A DNA stretch of 55,584 nt from a virus: the IMG/VR virus record IMGVR_UViG_3300012985_000002, positions 1 to 55,584 of that record, one strand, 5' to 3'. Made by a program: the position numbers and the translations under genes. Below, in pieces: positions 27,628-37,068 of this stretch. The notes beneath the pieces are model-generated. The model was not told the origin of the DNA. It did not search any database and saw nothing but the letters and a program-made list of their open reading frames with translations. Within the stretch, counting starts at the first letter, position 1; the number at the start of each line of letters is the position of its first letter.

Positions 27628-28701
27628 GTGGCTAAGGACGTCAACGACATCTACGACCTGTCTCTGTTCGGGTCGAAGAAGAGCAAGCCGCCGTCGCCTG
27701 CTCAGGTGGCGCGCACCAACGCCGCGTCGCAGGCCCGCTACGAAGGTCAGGCCGCGCGCTACGCTGCCATGCAGGGTGGGGTGCTCAAGGCCCCCGACGA
27801 CCCGACCACGACCACGACGAGGAACCCCGGTCCCGTCACCAGGTCGACGAACACGAACAATGGCGGTGGTGGTCCGTCTGCGTCGGAGCTCGCCGCTCGC
27901 AAGGCGGGCAAGGACGCGTCGGCCAAGCAGAACCAGGCGACGCAGGACATCATCAATGCCCTGCTCAACTCGCTCGGCGGGTTCGCCTCGGGCCGTGACA
28001 CGCAGATCGCGAATGCCAGTCGTCAGCTGGAGGCCAGCCTCAACGGCATCCTCAAGAACTACACTGCTGCAGTGGATGACTACGAGGAGTCGGCTGAGGG
28101 CAACCAGCAGGACCAGGCCGCGAAGAGTGCTGCCAACGCCACGAACCGTGCGCGCGAGCGTATCTCGCTGCTGCTGCAGGCTGCAAGCCAGGGTGCGGGC
28201 GAGACCGACCAGTTCCGTTCTTCGATCATGGCCGCACTCAACGCTGACGCCAACCAGCAGGAAATCGACCGCTCGTTCTTCGACACCGAGCGCTCGATCA
28301 ACTCGCAGATCGCTGGTGCCAACAGCCAGGCTGAGAGCCAGCGTCGGTCTGCGTGGGAGCAGAACCAGGAGCAGGTCGGCTCGGCGTGGAATGAGTACTG
28401 GAAGAACTACAGTGACACCATGACCAACGTTCAGCGCACCGCGGCGAGCAACACCAACGTCGACTCCGACTACTCGACCGCGTTCAACGCCGACCTGCGT
28501 GGCATGAACGCCGTGGACGAGGCGTCGAAGTACGCTGGCAAGACGTACCAGACCGAGAACAAGGACGACGAGTGGTTCAAGAACTTCGTCGGTCGTAAGG
28601 AGGGGAAGAACACTGACGTGACCTCGACCTCCCGCGCCGGTGCTGTTCAGATCGCCGCCCCCAAGTCTGCTGAGGGCGCAACGCTGAGGAAGTCGGCATG
28701 A
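27628..28701 (+). CDS. Putative internal virion/tail assembly protein, helical (357 aa)
   Basis: GTG 27628, one base after the previous stop, with GGAGG five bases upstream. It is Ala-, Gln-, Ser- and Asn-rich and almost wholly helical, with few hydrophobic stretches. A Thr/Asn/Gly linker at about 58-82 separates a short N-terminal region from the long helical part (about 85-330). It sits directly before the adaptor gene, as small internal core proteins often do. Role by context and composition. Confidence 0.6.
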   Translation: MAKDVNDIYDLSLFGSKKSKPPSPAQVARTNAASQARYEGQAARYAAMQGGVLKAPDDPTTTTTRNPGPVTRSTNTNNGGGGPSASELAARKAGKDASAKQNQATQDIINALLNSLGGFASGRDTQIANASRQLEASLNGILKNYTAAVDDYEESAEGNQQDQAAKSAANATNRARERISLLLQAASQGAGETDQFRSSIMAALNADANQQEIDRSFFDTERSINSQIAGANSQAESQRRSAWEQNQEQVGSAWNEYWKNYSDTMTNVQRTAASNTNVDSDYSTAFNADLRGMNAVDEASKYAGKTYQTENKDDEWFKNFVGRKEGKNTDVTSTSRAGAVQIAAPKSAEGATLRKSA

Positions 28702-29486
28702 ACCCCGATGTCGGCCTGACGCTGGACGAGGCCGTCGCAGAGGTCCAAGGCCTGCTCACGGGTCTGGACTTGGAGCTCGACCCTGAGCTCGACCAGTACA
28801 ACGCGATCACGCGTCAGCTGAACCGTGGACTCAGGGCCGTCGCTCTGGAGTCGGAGTGGTCGTACTACTCGTCCACCGAGAACGTCGGCACGGTGCACGC
28901 CAACGACCGGTCTGTCGTCATCCGCTCCACTCTCCGTCCTCGCATCATCGGCAACGACTCATGTCGCCTGGTGAGGCCTGACGGACAGGTCGTGGAGTGG
29001 ATCGCGTGGGTTCCTCGGGACGCCCTGCAGGTGTACGCCTGGCAGCACGGCCTGTGGGCTGCTCACACACGCTCTGCGATCATGCTCTCCCGCCCGATCT
29101 TCCAGCACGAAGACGGTCTGGAGTTCCACGTGCCTGTCATGCGGGAGCCGGTCATGTTCCGTCTGCCGCTCCAGCCCACTGACGGCTCGGACACCGTGCC
29201 GGTGCCTGACGACGTACGAGAGCAGCTAGTCGACTTCGACTACCCTGACCTCGTCGTTCGCAAGGCCGCGTACTTCTACGCTCAGACGAACCCGCTGTGG
29301 CAGCCCCGTGTGCAGACACTGGAAGCCAACTACAAGGAGCTCCTGTACCCGCTGGTCGAGCGCGACACTCGTTACACTGACGCGCCTCCGCAGAACGAGT
29401 GGCTCCTGCCCATCTCGGGCAGCATCGGTGACGACCGCTCTGGTCGTTCGCCTCGTCCGTCTGCCGATTGGGATCGACTGTTCTAA
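28698..29486 (+). CDS. Head-tail adaptor / tail tubular protein A-like (262 aa)
   Basis: Bridges the portal and nozzle in short-tailed phages. The N-terminal helices (LTLDEAVAEVQGLL), the beta-rich middle and the C-terminal segment DFDYPDLVVRKAAYFYAQTN with a following Glu/Arg helix match the general build of T7 gp11-like adaptors. The next gene is nozzle-like, the normal order. It starts with ATGA overlap at the upstream stop and ends in the next start. Confidence 0.7.
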   Translation: MNPDVGLTLDEAVAEVQGLLTGLDLELDPELDQYNAITRQLNRGLRAVALESEWSYYSSTENVGTVHANDRSVVIRSTLRPRIIGNDSCRLVRPDGQVVEWIAWVPRDALQVYAWQHGLWAAHTRSAIMLSRPIFQHEDGLEFHVPVMREPVMFRLPLQPTDGSDTVPVPDDVREQLVDFDYPDLVVRKAAYFYAQTNPLWQPRVQTLEANYKELLYPLVERDTRYTDAPPQNEWLLPISGSIGDDRSGRSPRPSADWDRLF

Positions 29487-31876
29487 TGGCTGAGAAGAAG
29501 AGCATCCCGGCACCCATCGACCGTCCGCTGGCTCGCGCCTACCTGCGTGAGTTCAGTGGATGGTCGACGGCGTACCCTCCTGGACTCAGTGACCCGACGA
29601 GTCTCCGCACGATGGAGAACGTCTACGTCACGCGAGAGGGTGCAGCACGCCAGCGTCCGGGTATCCGCTCTGTCTTCACCGAGGACTGGTGGCTCGGCAA
29701 CGCCGGTGAGTCCATCGTCGGCTCGTTCGAGCACTTCGTGTATGACTCGTTCGGCACGCCTGCTCTGCTGTTCGCAGTGCGTGACGCGAGCAACAACGTC
29801 AAGTTCCGTGTGGTCACCTACAACGCGGGCACCCAGCGGTACAACGACCAGCCTGGCGTGTTTCCAGGCCTGACGTTCTCTGCAGCAACGACCTACGTCA
29901 AGTACCTGCAGATCGACAACAAGATCCTCGCGCTGTCCAATGACCCCGACGAGTCGGCGATCATGTTCTTCGTGGGTGACACGAAGAGCGCGAAGAAGAT
30001 TCCGCCTGGCGGACTCGCCCTGCCTGCTGCTACGGATGCCCTCATCGTGACGCACCCCGAAGCGGCCTGGATCGATGACACCACCAAGGGTCGTGTCGGT
30101 CCACCTGCTATCGGTTCGGAGACTCCGACCGTCAACACGCTCATCCACAGCACGCCTGCGAACAACACGTACTCGTTCGCGTACTTCTATACTTTCGAGA
30201 CAGAGTTCGGCGAGTCCGCCGCTTCCGCCATTCAGGTCATCAAGACCCAGCGAGGCTGGAGCCAGTGGAAGTTCAACTCGCCTGACGCATCCGGTAACCC
30301 GGAGACCACGATCGTGACCGACCCGACGTTGGCCATGGACCAGCTTGTTGCTCAGCTTCCGGCTGGTCAGTACGCATCCGCGAAAGCAGCAGGAGCGATC
30401 AAGTGGAATCTGTACCAGTTCACATGGAACGACACCAGCCCGGTTCCGTCAGTGGCGACGCTCGTCGGCACCCGGAAGATTACCGCGAGCGGAACGGAAG
30501 AGACAGAGTCGTGGATCATCAACACGGCGGCGGCACTCTCCGACACGTACGTCGTCCCTGTACCGAACTCTGAGAACAGAGAGAACTACTCGGGTGCGCC
30601 GTTCGCTCGCAACGGAATCGCGGCGGGCGACCGGCTCATCCTGGTCTACGACGGTGAGAACCAGGCTCGCATCCACTGGTCTTCGAACATTCCTGGTGAG
30701 TACACCAACTTCTCTCCTGCCAAGGGCGGCGGGCGCAAGACTCTGTCCAGCGGTAACCTGCTCGTTCCCCTGAACGTGCAGCTGTGGCAGAACCCTCAGG
30801 CGACTGACACGCTCACGATCACCTGCAAGGGACTCAATGGATACCACGCCGCCTACTACATGGCCCCCGCGTCGGTCAACGGTCAAACCGACTCGACTCT
30901 CATCATGGGCTTCGAGGAAACGACGGCAACTCCTGGCACGGTTGCTCCGTATGGGGTTGAGGTTCTGAACAACAAGCTGTACCACGCCCTCGAAGCGGAG
31001 CTCATGGCGAGCACTGCGGCGAACTACAGCATCAGCCACAAGACGATGACAACTGACATCGCGAACAAGTGGCAGAACCTCGCGGACAAGGAGAGCATCA
31101 TCTCCGCTCAGCACGACAACCGCCTGTACTTCATCGTGCACAACCCTGACGGCGAGACGCTCGAACAGGACTGCATGGGCAACGAGGTCTGGGTCCTCGA
31201 CCTCGGTATCGAGACCCCGACGTGGTCGCGATGGCTCGTGCAGGGTATCAGTCTGCACAAACTGCAGGTCGGCAACAAGCTGTACATGGCGATCGTCAAG
31301 CCGGACGCGATCTTCATCTTCGATGAAATGGCGTTCGCAGACGAGTACGCCGTAGGTGCAGACACTCAGCTGCAGAACATCAAGTGGGCGCTGGAAACCA
31401 ACACCCTCGGTGCGAACAAGGCTCACGACATGTGGGCTCTGCTCTACCAGGCTCAGCTGCACATCGGCGACTTCGTCGGCGAGTTCGAGTGGGGCATTCG
31501 CGGTTACGACGTACGGAACCGCTACGTGGAGTTCACGAAGAACACCAAGAGCGCTCAGGACAACACCGGTATCACGTTCACGGGTGGTCGCATCAGTGGT
31601 GGCGTGGACCTCGGAGACACGAACGACTTCCTCGAAATCAAGCGCAACATGATGGAGTGGACGTTCTTCGCCCGCTCCGTGGTGGATGGTGCGACTGTCA
31701 AGATGTTCTTCGGACAGATCGACTTCGCACAGTTCATGCTGATGCAGCAGTCCACGAATGTCAACACCGAGCTCGGTTCGATCCAGACGTTCGAGTACCA
31801 GCGCAACGCACAGTACGGCAACAACCCCATCACTGCCAACGGCATCCCGATGCCCAACGATCCTCGGAGACCGTAA
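29486..31876 (+). CDS. Tail nozzle / tail tubular protein B-like (796 aa)
   Basis: The distal tail nozzle of podoviruses. ATG 29486 overlaps the adaptor stop (taATG). The chain is beta-rich throughout, begins with LREFSGWSTAYPPGLSDPTS followed by a VYVTREGAARQRPG loop typical of nozzle N-termini, and includes propeller-like repeats (HDNRLYFIVHNP near 550). Its length agrees with T7 gp12-type proteins (about 790). It is the longest tail protein other than the giant gene. Confidence 0.75.
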   Translation: MAEKKSIPAPIDRPLARAYLREFSGWSTAYPPGLSDPTSLRTMENVYVTREGAARQRPGIRSVFTEDWWLGNAGESIVGSFEHFVYDSFGTPALLFAVRDASNNVKFRVVTYNAGTQRYNDQPGVFPGLTFSAATTYVKYLQIDNKILALSNDPDESAIMFFVGDTKSAKKIPPGGLALPAATDALIVTHPEAAWIDDTTKGRVGPPAIGSETPTVNTLIHSTPANNTYSFAYFYTFETEFGESAASAIQVIKTQRGWSQWKFNSPDASGNPETTIVTDPTLAMDQLVAQLPAGQYASAKAAGAIKWNLYQFTWNDTSPVPSVATLVGTRKITASGTEETESWIINTAAALSDTYVVPVPNSENRENYSGAPFARNGIAAGDRLILVYDGENQARIHWSSNIPGEYTNFSPAKGGGRKTLSSGNLLVPLNVQLWQNPQATDTLTITCKGLNGYHAAYYMAPASVNGQTDSTLIMGFEETTATPGTVAPYGVEVLNNKLYHALEAELMASTAANYSISHKTMTTDIANKWQNLADKESIISAQHDNRLYFIVHNPDGETLEQDCMGNEVWVLDLGIETPTWSRWLVQGISLHKLQVGNKLYMAIVKPDAIFIFDEMAFADEYAVGADTQLQNIKWALETNTLGANKAHDMWALLYQAQLHIGDFVGEFEWGIRGYDVRNRYVEFTKNTKSAQDNTGITFTGGRISGGVDLGDTNDFLEIKRNMMEWTFFARSVVDGATVKMFFGQIDFAQFMLMQQSTNVNTELGSIQTFEYQRNAQYGNNPITANGIPMPNDPRRP

Positions 31877-32427
31877 TGTACAACGGAATGGGAAACGAGC
31901 TCTACTCCATCCTGGCAGAGCTCTACCGACTCAACGGAAAGGGAACCCCTCCAGTGTTCACGACCAAGGGCAAGGCCCTCACCGACATCGTCTACGAGGC
32001 CGAGCGCCTCGACACGGGTGCCTACGGTACCTACCCGGCCTACACGTCGGAGGGTGACCTGCTCGACCGGCTCGGTATCGCGCTCGCGGGTACCACCATC
32101 AGTGCAGGAGAGGCCCCTCTCGCTACGACCACGATCAACGTGCCCGGTGCGGGTGTGACGGTCGGAACAGGTACGCCGACAGGTACCATCGTCGCGAAGA
32201 AGTTCGCGAACCGTGTCGAACTGGAGTTCGACATCTCTGGTCCTGCCGCGTGGGCGTTCGGCTTCGCACACACCACTGACGTGCCCCGCCCGAAGTACAA
32301 CGGCTTCTTCGAGCACGACGTCACCGGCAACGGTTACCTGAGCGTCAACGGCGGCGCGGCGAACATCGATGTTGTGTCCGGCACCGCTTGGACGTGGACC
32401 GATATCCTGATCGCCTACACGTACTAG
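31876..32427 (+). CDS. Small virion-associated beta-rich protein (183 aa)
   Basis: The start overlaps the nozzle stop (taATG). A short helical N-terminus (ELYSILAELYRLNG) precedes a Gly/Thr/Val-rich beta domain ending in WTWTDILIAYTY. It resembles small fibre-tip or head-decoration proteins in composition, but I recognise no family. It is the last gene before the promoter at 32452. Confidence 0.6.
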   Translation: MYNGMGNELYSILAELYRLNGKGTPPVFTTKGKALTDIVYEAERLDTGAYGTYPAYTSEGDLLDRLGIALAGTTISAGEAPLATTTINVPGAGVTVGTGTPTGTIVAKKFANRVELEFDISGPAAWAFGFAHTTDVPRPKYNGFFEHDVTGNGYLSVNGGAANIDVVSGTAWTWTDILIAYTY

Positions 32428-32437
32428 CCCCTCCGCC

Positions 32438-32457
32438 GCCCGGAAACCGGGTATAAT
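32438..32457 (+). promoter_or_regulatory. Hairpin abutting GGGTATAAT promoter
   Basis: cccgg-aaa-ccggg (about 32439-32451) runs straight into TATAAT (32452-32457). The stem would end the nozzle transcript while the -10 starts a new one toward the gene at 32505. No -35 is seen. Confidence 0.5.
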
Positions 32458-32504
32458 GGCGGTGAGTGGCCGAAAATGGCCCCCAACCGCCCTAGGAGGA
32501 TGCC

Positions 32505-33425
32505 GTGGCTGTTCCACGCAAAGCAGTGCTCTGGCAGCAGTTGAAGGCTGCTGCAGAGGTCGGGGTGCCCGTGCCCTTCGACAAGCCGTTCGTCAACTAC
32601 ACCGAAGCAGAGCTCGAAGGTCTCGTGGCTCAGTACCTCGGCGACACGTACGAGGAAGAGACGCCGCCCGCGCCGGAACCGGCCCCGATCGACCTGGCCA
32701 GTCTCCCCACCGCTGGCGCTCTCGCAGCCGCTCGCGGCCCCGTTCCGGAGGCGGGTGACCCCGGCATCCCCGCGCCGGAAGCGCCCCAGACGCGGGCACC
32801 TGGCGCGCCGCACCCCGCCGACTGTGACTCCAGCACGAAGTGCGGGAAGCTCATTCACCACCACTTCGAGTGGAGCCAGTACTCTCCTGAGACCCTCGCA
32901 CGCCTTCTGGGTGTGCCGTTCTCGGACGAGGCCAGCCGCCGTGCAGGTCTCACGTTCAACACCCACGGCCCCGACGACCCGATCCGTGTCGACTCGTCGG
33001 GCAAGGTGTGGTTCCTCGATGAGGTCCCCAAGCCTGCTCGCCCGCTCCCGCGCATGATCCGCAAGGTCCGCTACGTCAACACCGGCGTGCAGGACCACGA
33101 GCGTCGGCTCGGCAACGGCCAGCTCGATGAGTCGTTCGAGATTCCCGGAACGGGTACCGAAGTCGGCGAGATCAAGGTGACCCTGCCCTCGATGCAGGTC
33201 GGTGTGTACAAGGAGCAGCGTCTGCCCTTCAAGGTACACATCTACAACATGCAGCGAGGCTTCGACCGTCTCGATGTCGTGCGCTACTTCGGTGGCATCG
33301 ACCTCGTCCCGACCTCCATCGGCACGCTCTACGTCGGCAGCGACCTCTGCTACGACATCAAGCAGACGATGGACACCATGGAGCGCATGCTCCGCGACCT
33401 GCAGCTTGGAAGGAGCTACATCTAA
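32505..33425 (+). CDS. Unknown protein of packaging module (306 aa)
   Basis: GTG 32505 with AGGAGG upstream. An N-terminal helical domain with the NYTEAELEGLVAQYL segment is followed by a long Pro/Ala/Glu linker (about 50-105) and a compact C-terminal domain from CDSSTKCGKLIHHHFEW onward. Two cysteines six residues apart and three consecutive histidines could bind metal. Two basic and beta-rich segments follow. The family is not recognised; it is co-transcribed with the putative scaffold and terminase genes. Confidence 0.65.
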   Translation: MAVPRKAVLWQQLKAAAEVGVPVPFDKPFVNYTEAELEGLVAQYLGDTYEEETPPAPEPAPIDLASLPTAGALAAARGPVPEAGDPGIPAPEAPQTRAPGAPHPADCDSSTKCGKLIHHHFEWSQYSPETLARLLGVPFSDEASRRAGLTFNTHGPDDPIRVDSSGKVWFLDEVPKPARPLPRMIRKVRYVNTGVQDHERRLGNGQLDESFEIPGTGTEVGEIKVTLPSMQVGVYKEQRLPFKVHIYNMQRGFDRLDVVRYFGGIDLVPTSIGTLYVGSDLCYDIKQTMDTMERMLRDLQLGRSYI

Positions 33426-34063
33426 TGTCCGAAACCCCCATCGAAGTCCCGGAACTCGTCGCCGACCCCGACATCGAGCTCGAGGACGAGAACCCGATGA
33501 ACCGCCCCGAGATGCAGGAGGCGATTCAGAAGGCTCAGACCGGCCAGTACGAGACGACCATGTTCCAGATGTGGGACGAAACCCTCCAGGTCGCGATCAA
33601 CCAGGCCAAGCAGCCGCTCAGCGTGTCCGTCGCCCTCGGACTCCTGCGCGACTACCCCTGGCTCCGCCACAAGGACCTGCCGATGTACCTCGCCGAGCGT
33701 GTCAAGATGCTCGAAGAGGCCCTCCGCGTGCTCCGCAAGTGCTACCCGAAGGACCCCATCGAGCTCTTCGCGGAGAACAAGGACGACTGGAAGGAGCACG
33801 AGCAGGCGTACCACTCGGTGCTCGTCGGCTGGACCCGCGCCTCGAACCGTTGGCACCGTCGCTGGGAGGCAATCCCCTTGACGCGCGGTGACAAGGGCAT
33901 CATCCACGCCGTCGTGCTCGACGCGTCGGCACTCATCATCCACCCGTCCGCTGGTCTGTTCACCAACGTTCGTGAGATGGCTGGCTTCTCGTTCTCGGAC
34001 GCCCAGCACAACGCGAACCAGGTCCGCATCAGCGCCGAGACCGACTGGACCGACGATGTCTGA
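33425..34063 (+). CDS. Unknown protein of packaging module (212 aa)
   Basis: The start overlaps the upstream stop (taATG) with AAGGAG before it. The acidic N-terminus is followed by a helical body rich in Trp, Arg and Glu (SNRWHRRWEAIP) and a C-terminal VLDASALIIHPSAG segment. No known catalytic motif is seen. It overlaps the putative scaffold gene by 8 bases. It may be a capsid-assembly or packaging accessory protein. Confidence 0.65.
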   Translation: MSETPIEVPELVADPDIELEDENPMNRPEMQEAIQKAQTGQYETTMFQMWDETLQVAINQAKQPLSVSVALGLLRDYPWLRHKDLPMYLAERVKMLEEALRVLRKCYPKDPIELFAENKDDWKEHEQAYHSVLVGWTRASNRWHRRWEAIPLTRGDKGIIHAVVLDASALIIHPSAGLFTNVREMAGFSFSDAQHNANQVRISAETDWTDDV

Positions 34064-35180
34064 TGTCAATCCGACTGGCGACTACCACTCTGAAATCAAT
34101 CCGCTTTTTGCGGCTGCTTTCAACAAAGTTCAGGCACAGGAGGCTGCTGCGGCGGCAGGCCAGAGCGGAGAAGCGGCTGGCGCTCCTGCAGAAGGAGCTC
34201 CGGCACCAACTCCTGGTGACCAAGGAGCTGGAGCAGCTGCTGGAGATGGAGCAGCACCGGGAGACGGAACTCTCGCCGGTGCCCCCAGTGCCGGTGATCT
34301 TGCGGCAGGAACCGGAGTTCAGACTCCGGGAGCTGGAGTTCAGCCGCCTGCCTCTGGAGCCGGAGCTGGATCATCCGCTCCTGCTGGAGCTCCTGAATCT
34401 CCCGCCGCAGGAGAACTCCGAGGACACGAAGCTGCTGAAGTCACCCGAATCCTCGGAGACGCCCAGTCCGCCGCCAACGAGCGACTCGACGCCGCAATCA
34501 AGAACCAAGCTCTGAGCGAGTACCGGGACTCCATCAACCCCGAGATTCTCGAAGCGCTTCGGTTCTCGCCGACCGAGCTCGTCGGCACGGAGGTTCCGAG
34601 CATCCAGCGTGGAGCACAGCCCGGCACGAAGGTGCTCATCCGGGACGGCCAGCAGGCTCGTGACTACATCGAAGGCGCGAGCAAGCTGATCGAGCGTGGG
34701 GTCGAGGACTTGGTGGGTACCAAGAACCGCGAGCTCCAGCCACTCCGCTCTGTGATCCAGGAGTCGTTCCTGCTCTTCCAGAACAACCCCGACATCGTGG
34801 AAGGTTCCAAGACCTTCGACAAGGAGCTGGCAACGCGGTTCGCGTCCATGGCTCAGTCGTTCGCGTTCATCCACAACGGGCAGACCATCGGCTACCAGGG
34901 CAACGTCCAGCCGATGCTGAACGAACTCCGCACCAACCTCGCCAAGGAGCGCGGTGCGAGCGGTGAGCGGGTCAACGCCGCTCAGCGTGCAGAGCAGCAG
35001 CGACAGGTCGCCGCTCAGCAGCAGCGTCAGCCCAACGGTCAGTTCCAGGGTCAGCAGCCCCAGGCTGGCATTCCCTCGACACAGGGCATGTCTGCCGACA
35101 AGGGCGAGGACGACGACTACGGCGCGTTCTGGCAGGCCAGCGGTGCTGCACACCTTCGGCGGGGAGTCACCCCGCTGTAA
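34056..35180 (+). CDS. Putative scaffolding protein (374 aa)
   Basis: ATG 34056 lies inside the end of the previous gene. Residues 22-130 are almost only Ala, Gly, Pro and Glu, and the rest is helical with a Gln-rich stretch (QRQVAAQQQRQ) and an acidic DKGEDDDYG tail. Low-complexity, charged helical proteins of this size in packaging modules are often scaffolds. Codons in the Ala/Gly part are unusual for this genome (GGA, GCT, CCT instead of GGC, GCC, CCG), which links to the overlapping frame at 34063-34515. Confidence 0.55.
   Translation: MSDVNPTGDYHSEINPLFAAAFNKVQAQEAAAAAGQSGEAAGAPAEGAPAPTPGDQGAGAAAGDGAAPGDGTLAGAPSAGDLAAGTGVQTPGAGVQPPASGAGAGSSAPAGAPESPAAGELRGHEAAEVTRILGDAQSAANERLDAAIKNQALSEYRDSINPEILEALRFSPTELVGTEVPSIQRGAQPGTKVLIRDGQQARDYIEGASKLIERGVEDLVGTKNRELQPLRSVIQESFLLFQNNPDIVEGSKTFDKELATRFASMAQSFAFIHNGQTIGYQGNVQPMLNELRTNLAKERGASGERVNAAQRAEQQRQVAAQQQRQPNGQFQGQQPQAGIPSTQGMSADKGEDDDYGAFWQASGAAHLRRGVTPL
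34063..34515 (+). CDS. Possible overlapping gene in +1 frame (150 aa)
   Basis: An ATG that shares bases with the stop of the 33425 gene (tgATG) opens a 150-codon frame nested in the putative scaffold gene. Its product is basic and helical at first (LLRRQARAEKRLALLQKEL), then Leu/Glu-rich, then Pro/Ser-rich. In this frame third positions are GC-rich as in real genes here, while the scaffold frame is atypical. No separate ribosome binding site is visible beyond coupling. It may be a by-product of Ala-Gly codon repetition. Confidence 0.25.
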   Translation: MSIRLATTTLKSIRFLRLLSTKFRHRRLLRRQARAEKRLALLQKELRHQLLVTKELEQLLEMEQHRETELSPVPPVPVILRQEPEFRLRELEFSRLPLEPELDHPLLLELLNLPPQENSEDTKLLKSPESSETPSPPPTSDSTPQSRTKL

Positions 35181-35185
35181 CCGAC

Positions 35186-35241
35186 CGGGAGGGCGTCGTA
35201 ACACCCCCAGCCTGTTCCCCGGCAGGTGCGGCGTCCTCCCA
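35186..35241 (+). terminator. Stem-loop between scaffold-like gene and small acidic gene
   Basis: gggagggcg pairs with cgtcctccc (9 bp with one wobble) around an inner cctg/cagg stem. No U-tract. It lies in the only gap (about 100 bp) of the packaging module. Confidence 0.4.
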
Positions 35242-35284
35242 CTCAACTTCCAGAACGCGTCTGGGAGAGAAAAGGATGATCATC

Positions 35285-35545
35285 ATGGCAGAAACCGCCG
35301 CGGCCAAGAAGGCCAAGGAGGAAGAGGCGAAGGCAGCTGCAGCCGCCGACGCCTCGAAGGACGAGCAGTCGGAGCCCCTGCTCGACAAGACGCCGGAAGA
35401 CTCGGAGCTCACGCTCAACGAGCGCCTCAACAACGTCTGGGTCGAGCTCACGAACGGGTACATCGACAACCCCGCCCGCGCCACCGCCGTCCGTCACCTG
35501 GAGGGGCTGCAGCTCGCGGTCCTCGAGCTCGAGCCGATCGAGTAA
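35285..35545 (+). CDS. Small Ala/Lys/Glu-rich protein (86 aa)
   Basis: I chose ATG 35285, with AAAGGA 8 bases upstream as in the capsid gene. An in-frame ATG at 35276, adding MII, is also possible. The N-terminus is a charged Ala/Lys/Glu helix and the C-terminus a second helix (ATAVRHLEGLQLAVLELEP). It sits 3 bases before the large terminase, where small terminase subunits can occur, but no helix-turn-helix is clear. Confidence 0.65.
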   Translation: MAETAAAKKAKEEEAKAAAAADASKDEQSEPLLDKTPEDSELTLNERLNNVWVELTNGYIDNPARATAVRHLEGLQLAVLELEPIE

Positions 35546-35548
35546 CAC

Positions 35549-37057
35549 GTGGCCGACGTCTTCCCAAGCTTCTACAGGCCTCGCCCGTACCAGGCAGAAC
35601 TGCACTCGTGCTACCGGAACTACCGGATCGGCATCGGCGTGTTCGCCCGGCAGACGGGCAAGGACGTGACGATGTCGATGGAGAACATCGACGCGCGTGT
35701 GAAGTACAAGAAGACGACGGGTGTGTACGTCGGCACCGACAACCCCTCCATCCGCAACATCCTCTGGGATAAGACGTATTGGGACCCCGAGCGTCAAGTC
35801 CAGGTCCACATGCTCAAGGACAATGTCCCCGTCGAACTCATGAAGGGCGGCGCGAGCGGGTGGAAAGATACGCGGATGGAGGGGTTGTTCCACAACGGTT
35901 CCAAGCTCAAGCTGGAAGGTTACTTCCAGAGTGGCAAGGACCAGAACGGTGTCGGTACGTCGTTTGACGACTACTCGTTCACCGAGCTCTCGCTGTTCGT
36001 GCGAGAGAACCCCATCCCCCGCCTGCTCCCGATTATCGACTCGGGCCAGGGTCACAAGCGTCTGATGATCGCCGCTACCCCTCGTGGCAAGCGCAACAAT
36101 CCGCTGTGGACCCTGATGCAGATCGCTGAGGGTCGTAAGGATGCCAAGGTTCTTATCCGTGGTATTGACGACATCAACGCGATCATGAAGCTCAACGGCC
36201 TCCCGCCTGTTCTGACCAAGGAACAGCTGGAGCAGATTCAGCAGAACTACCTCGTCCTCTTCGGTAACGCCCGTATGTTCGAGCAGGAGTACCACTGCTC
36301 TTTCGAAGAGATGGACTCCGCCGCCGTCTACGGTGAGGCGTACGCTCGCATGATCAAGGAGAAGCGGACCGACCCCTTCAACTGGGATCGAGGCTTCCCC
36401 ATCCACGTGGCCTTCGACATTGGCTCGGCTGGTGTCCACAACGACGCTACGTCCTGGATCGCGTTCCAGTGGATCAACAACAAGCTCTTCCTCATCGACT
36501 GCGGTGAGGGCCACGGTCGTCCTCTTCCTGAGTACGTGGACGACCTACAGATGAAGCCGTGGTTCAACCAGCTCGGCAAGATCATCCTGCCTTGGGACGG
36601 CGAGCACCACAACTCCGCCGTGCGTGAGACTCCTGCTGACATGATGCGGGAGCGGTGGGCGAACACGACCGTCCTGCAGAAGGGTACGAACCTCTGGACG
36701 GTCAAGGGACTGCCCAATACCGCCAGCAGTGACGTCATCACGATGGTCCAGCGAGTCCGCCTCACCCTGCTGAACACCTACATCAACGGCATCACGGAGG
36801 CGGAGCGTAAGCTCGGGACTGATCGCCCCAACTGCGACAAGGTCCTCGACTGTTTCGAGAACTACAAGTACGCGTATAACACCAAGCTCGAGATGTGGTC
36901 GCCGTTCCCGGTCCACGACAAGTACTCGCACTTGATGGACACCCTGCGCTACGTGGTGCAGGCCACCAAGGAAGTCAACTTCTTCGGCGACTTCATCGGG
37001 CAGGGCACTGCCACGAGCCGTGACTACGTCGAAGACTACTCAGGCGTCTGGAGTTAG
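35549..37057 (+). CDS. terL: Terminase large subunit (502 aa)
   Basis: The ATP-driven DNA packaging motor and headful or end nuclease. The ATPase domain shows a Walker A variant ARQTGKD (residues 33-39) and a hydrophobic-acidic stretch near 140-150 (DDYSFTELSLF). The nuclease domain shows an RNase H-like DIG start near 290 (AFDIGSAGVHND) and a late Asp in HLMDTLRY near 473. Start is GTG. It lies at the end of the late arm, far from the portal, an unusual order. Confidence 0.85.
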   Translation: MADVFPSFYRPRPYQAELHSCYRNYRIGIGVFARQTGKDVTMSMENIDARVKYKKTTGVYVGTDNPSIRNILWDKTYWDPERQVQVHMLKDNVPVELMKGGASGWKDTRMEGLFHNGSKLKLEGYFQSGKDQNGVGTSFDDYSFTELSLFVRENPIPRLLPIIDSGQGHKRLMIAATPRGKRNNPLWTLMQIAEGRKDAKVLIRGIDDINAIMKLNGLPPVLTKEQLEQIQQNYLVLFGNARMFEQEYHCSFEEMDSAAVYGEAYARMIKEKRTDPFNWDRGFPIHVAFDIGSAGVHNDATSWIAFQWINNKLFLIDCGEGHGRPLPEYVDDLQMKPWFNQLGKIILPWDGEHHNSAVRETPADMMRERWANTTVLQKGTNLWTVKGLPNTASSDVITMVQRVRLTLLNTYINGITEAERKLGTDRPNCDKVLDCFENYKYAYNTKLEMWSPFPVHDKYSHLMDTLRYVVQATKEVNFFGDFIGQGTATSRDYVEDYSGVWS

Positions 37058-37068
37058 GAAGGACTACG

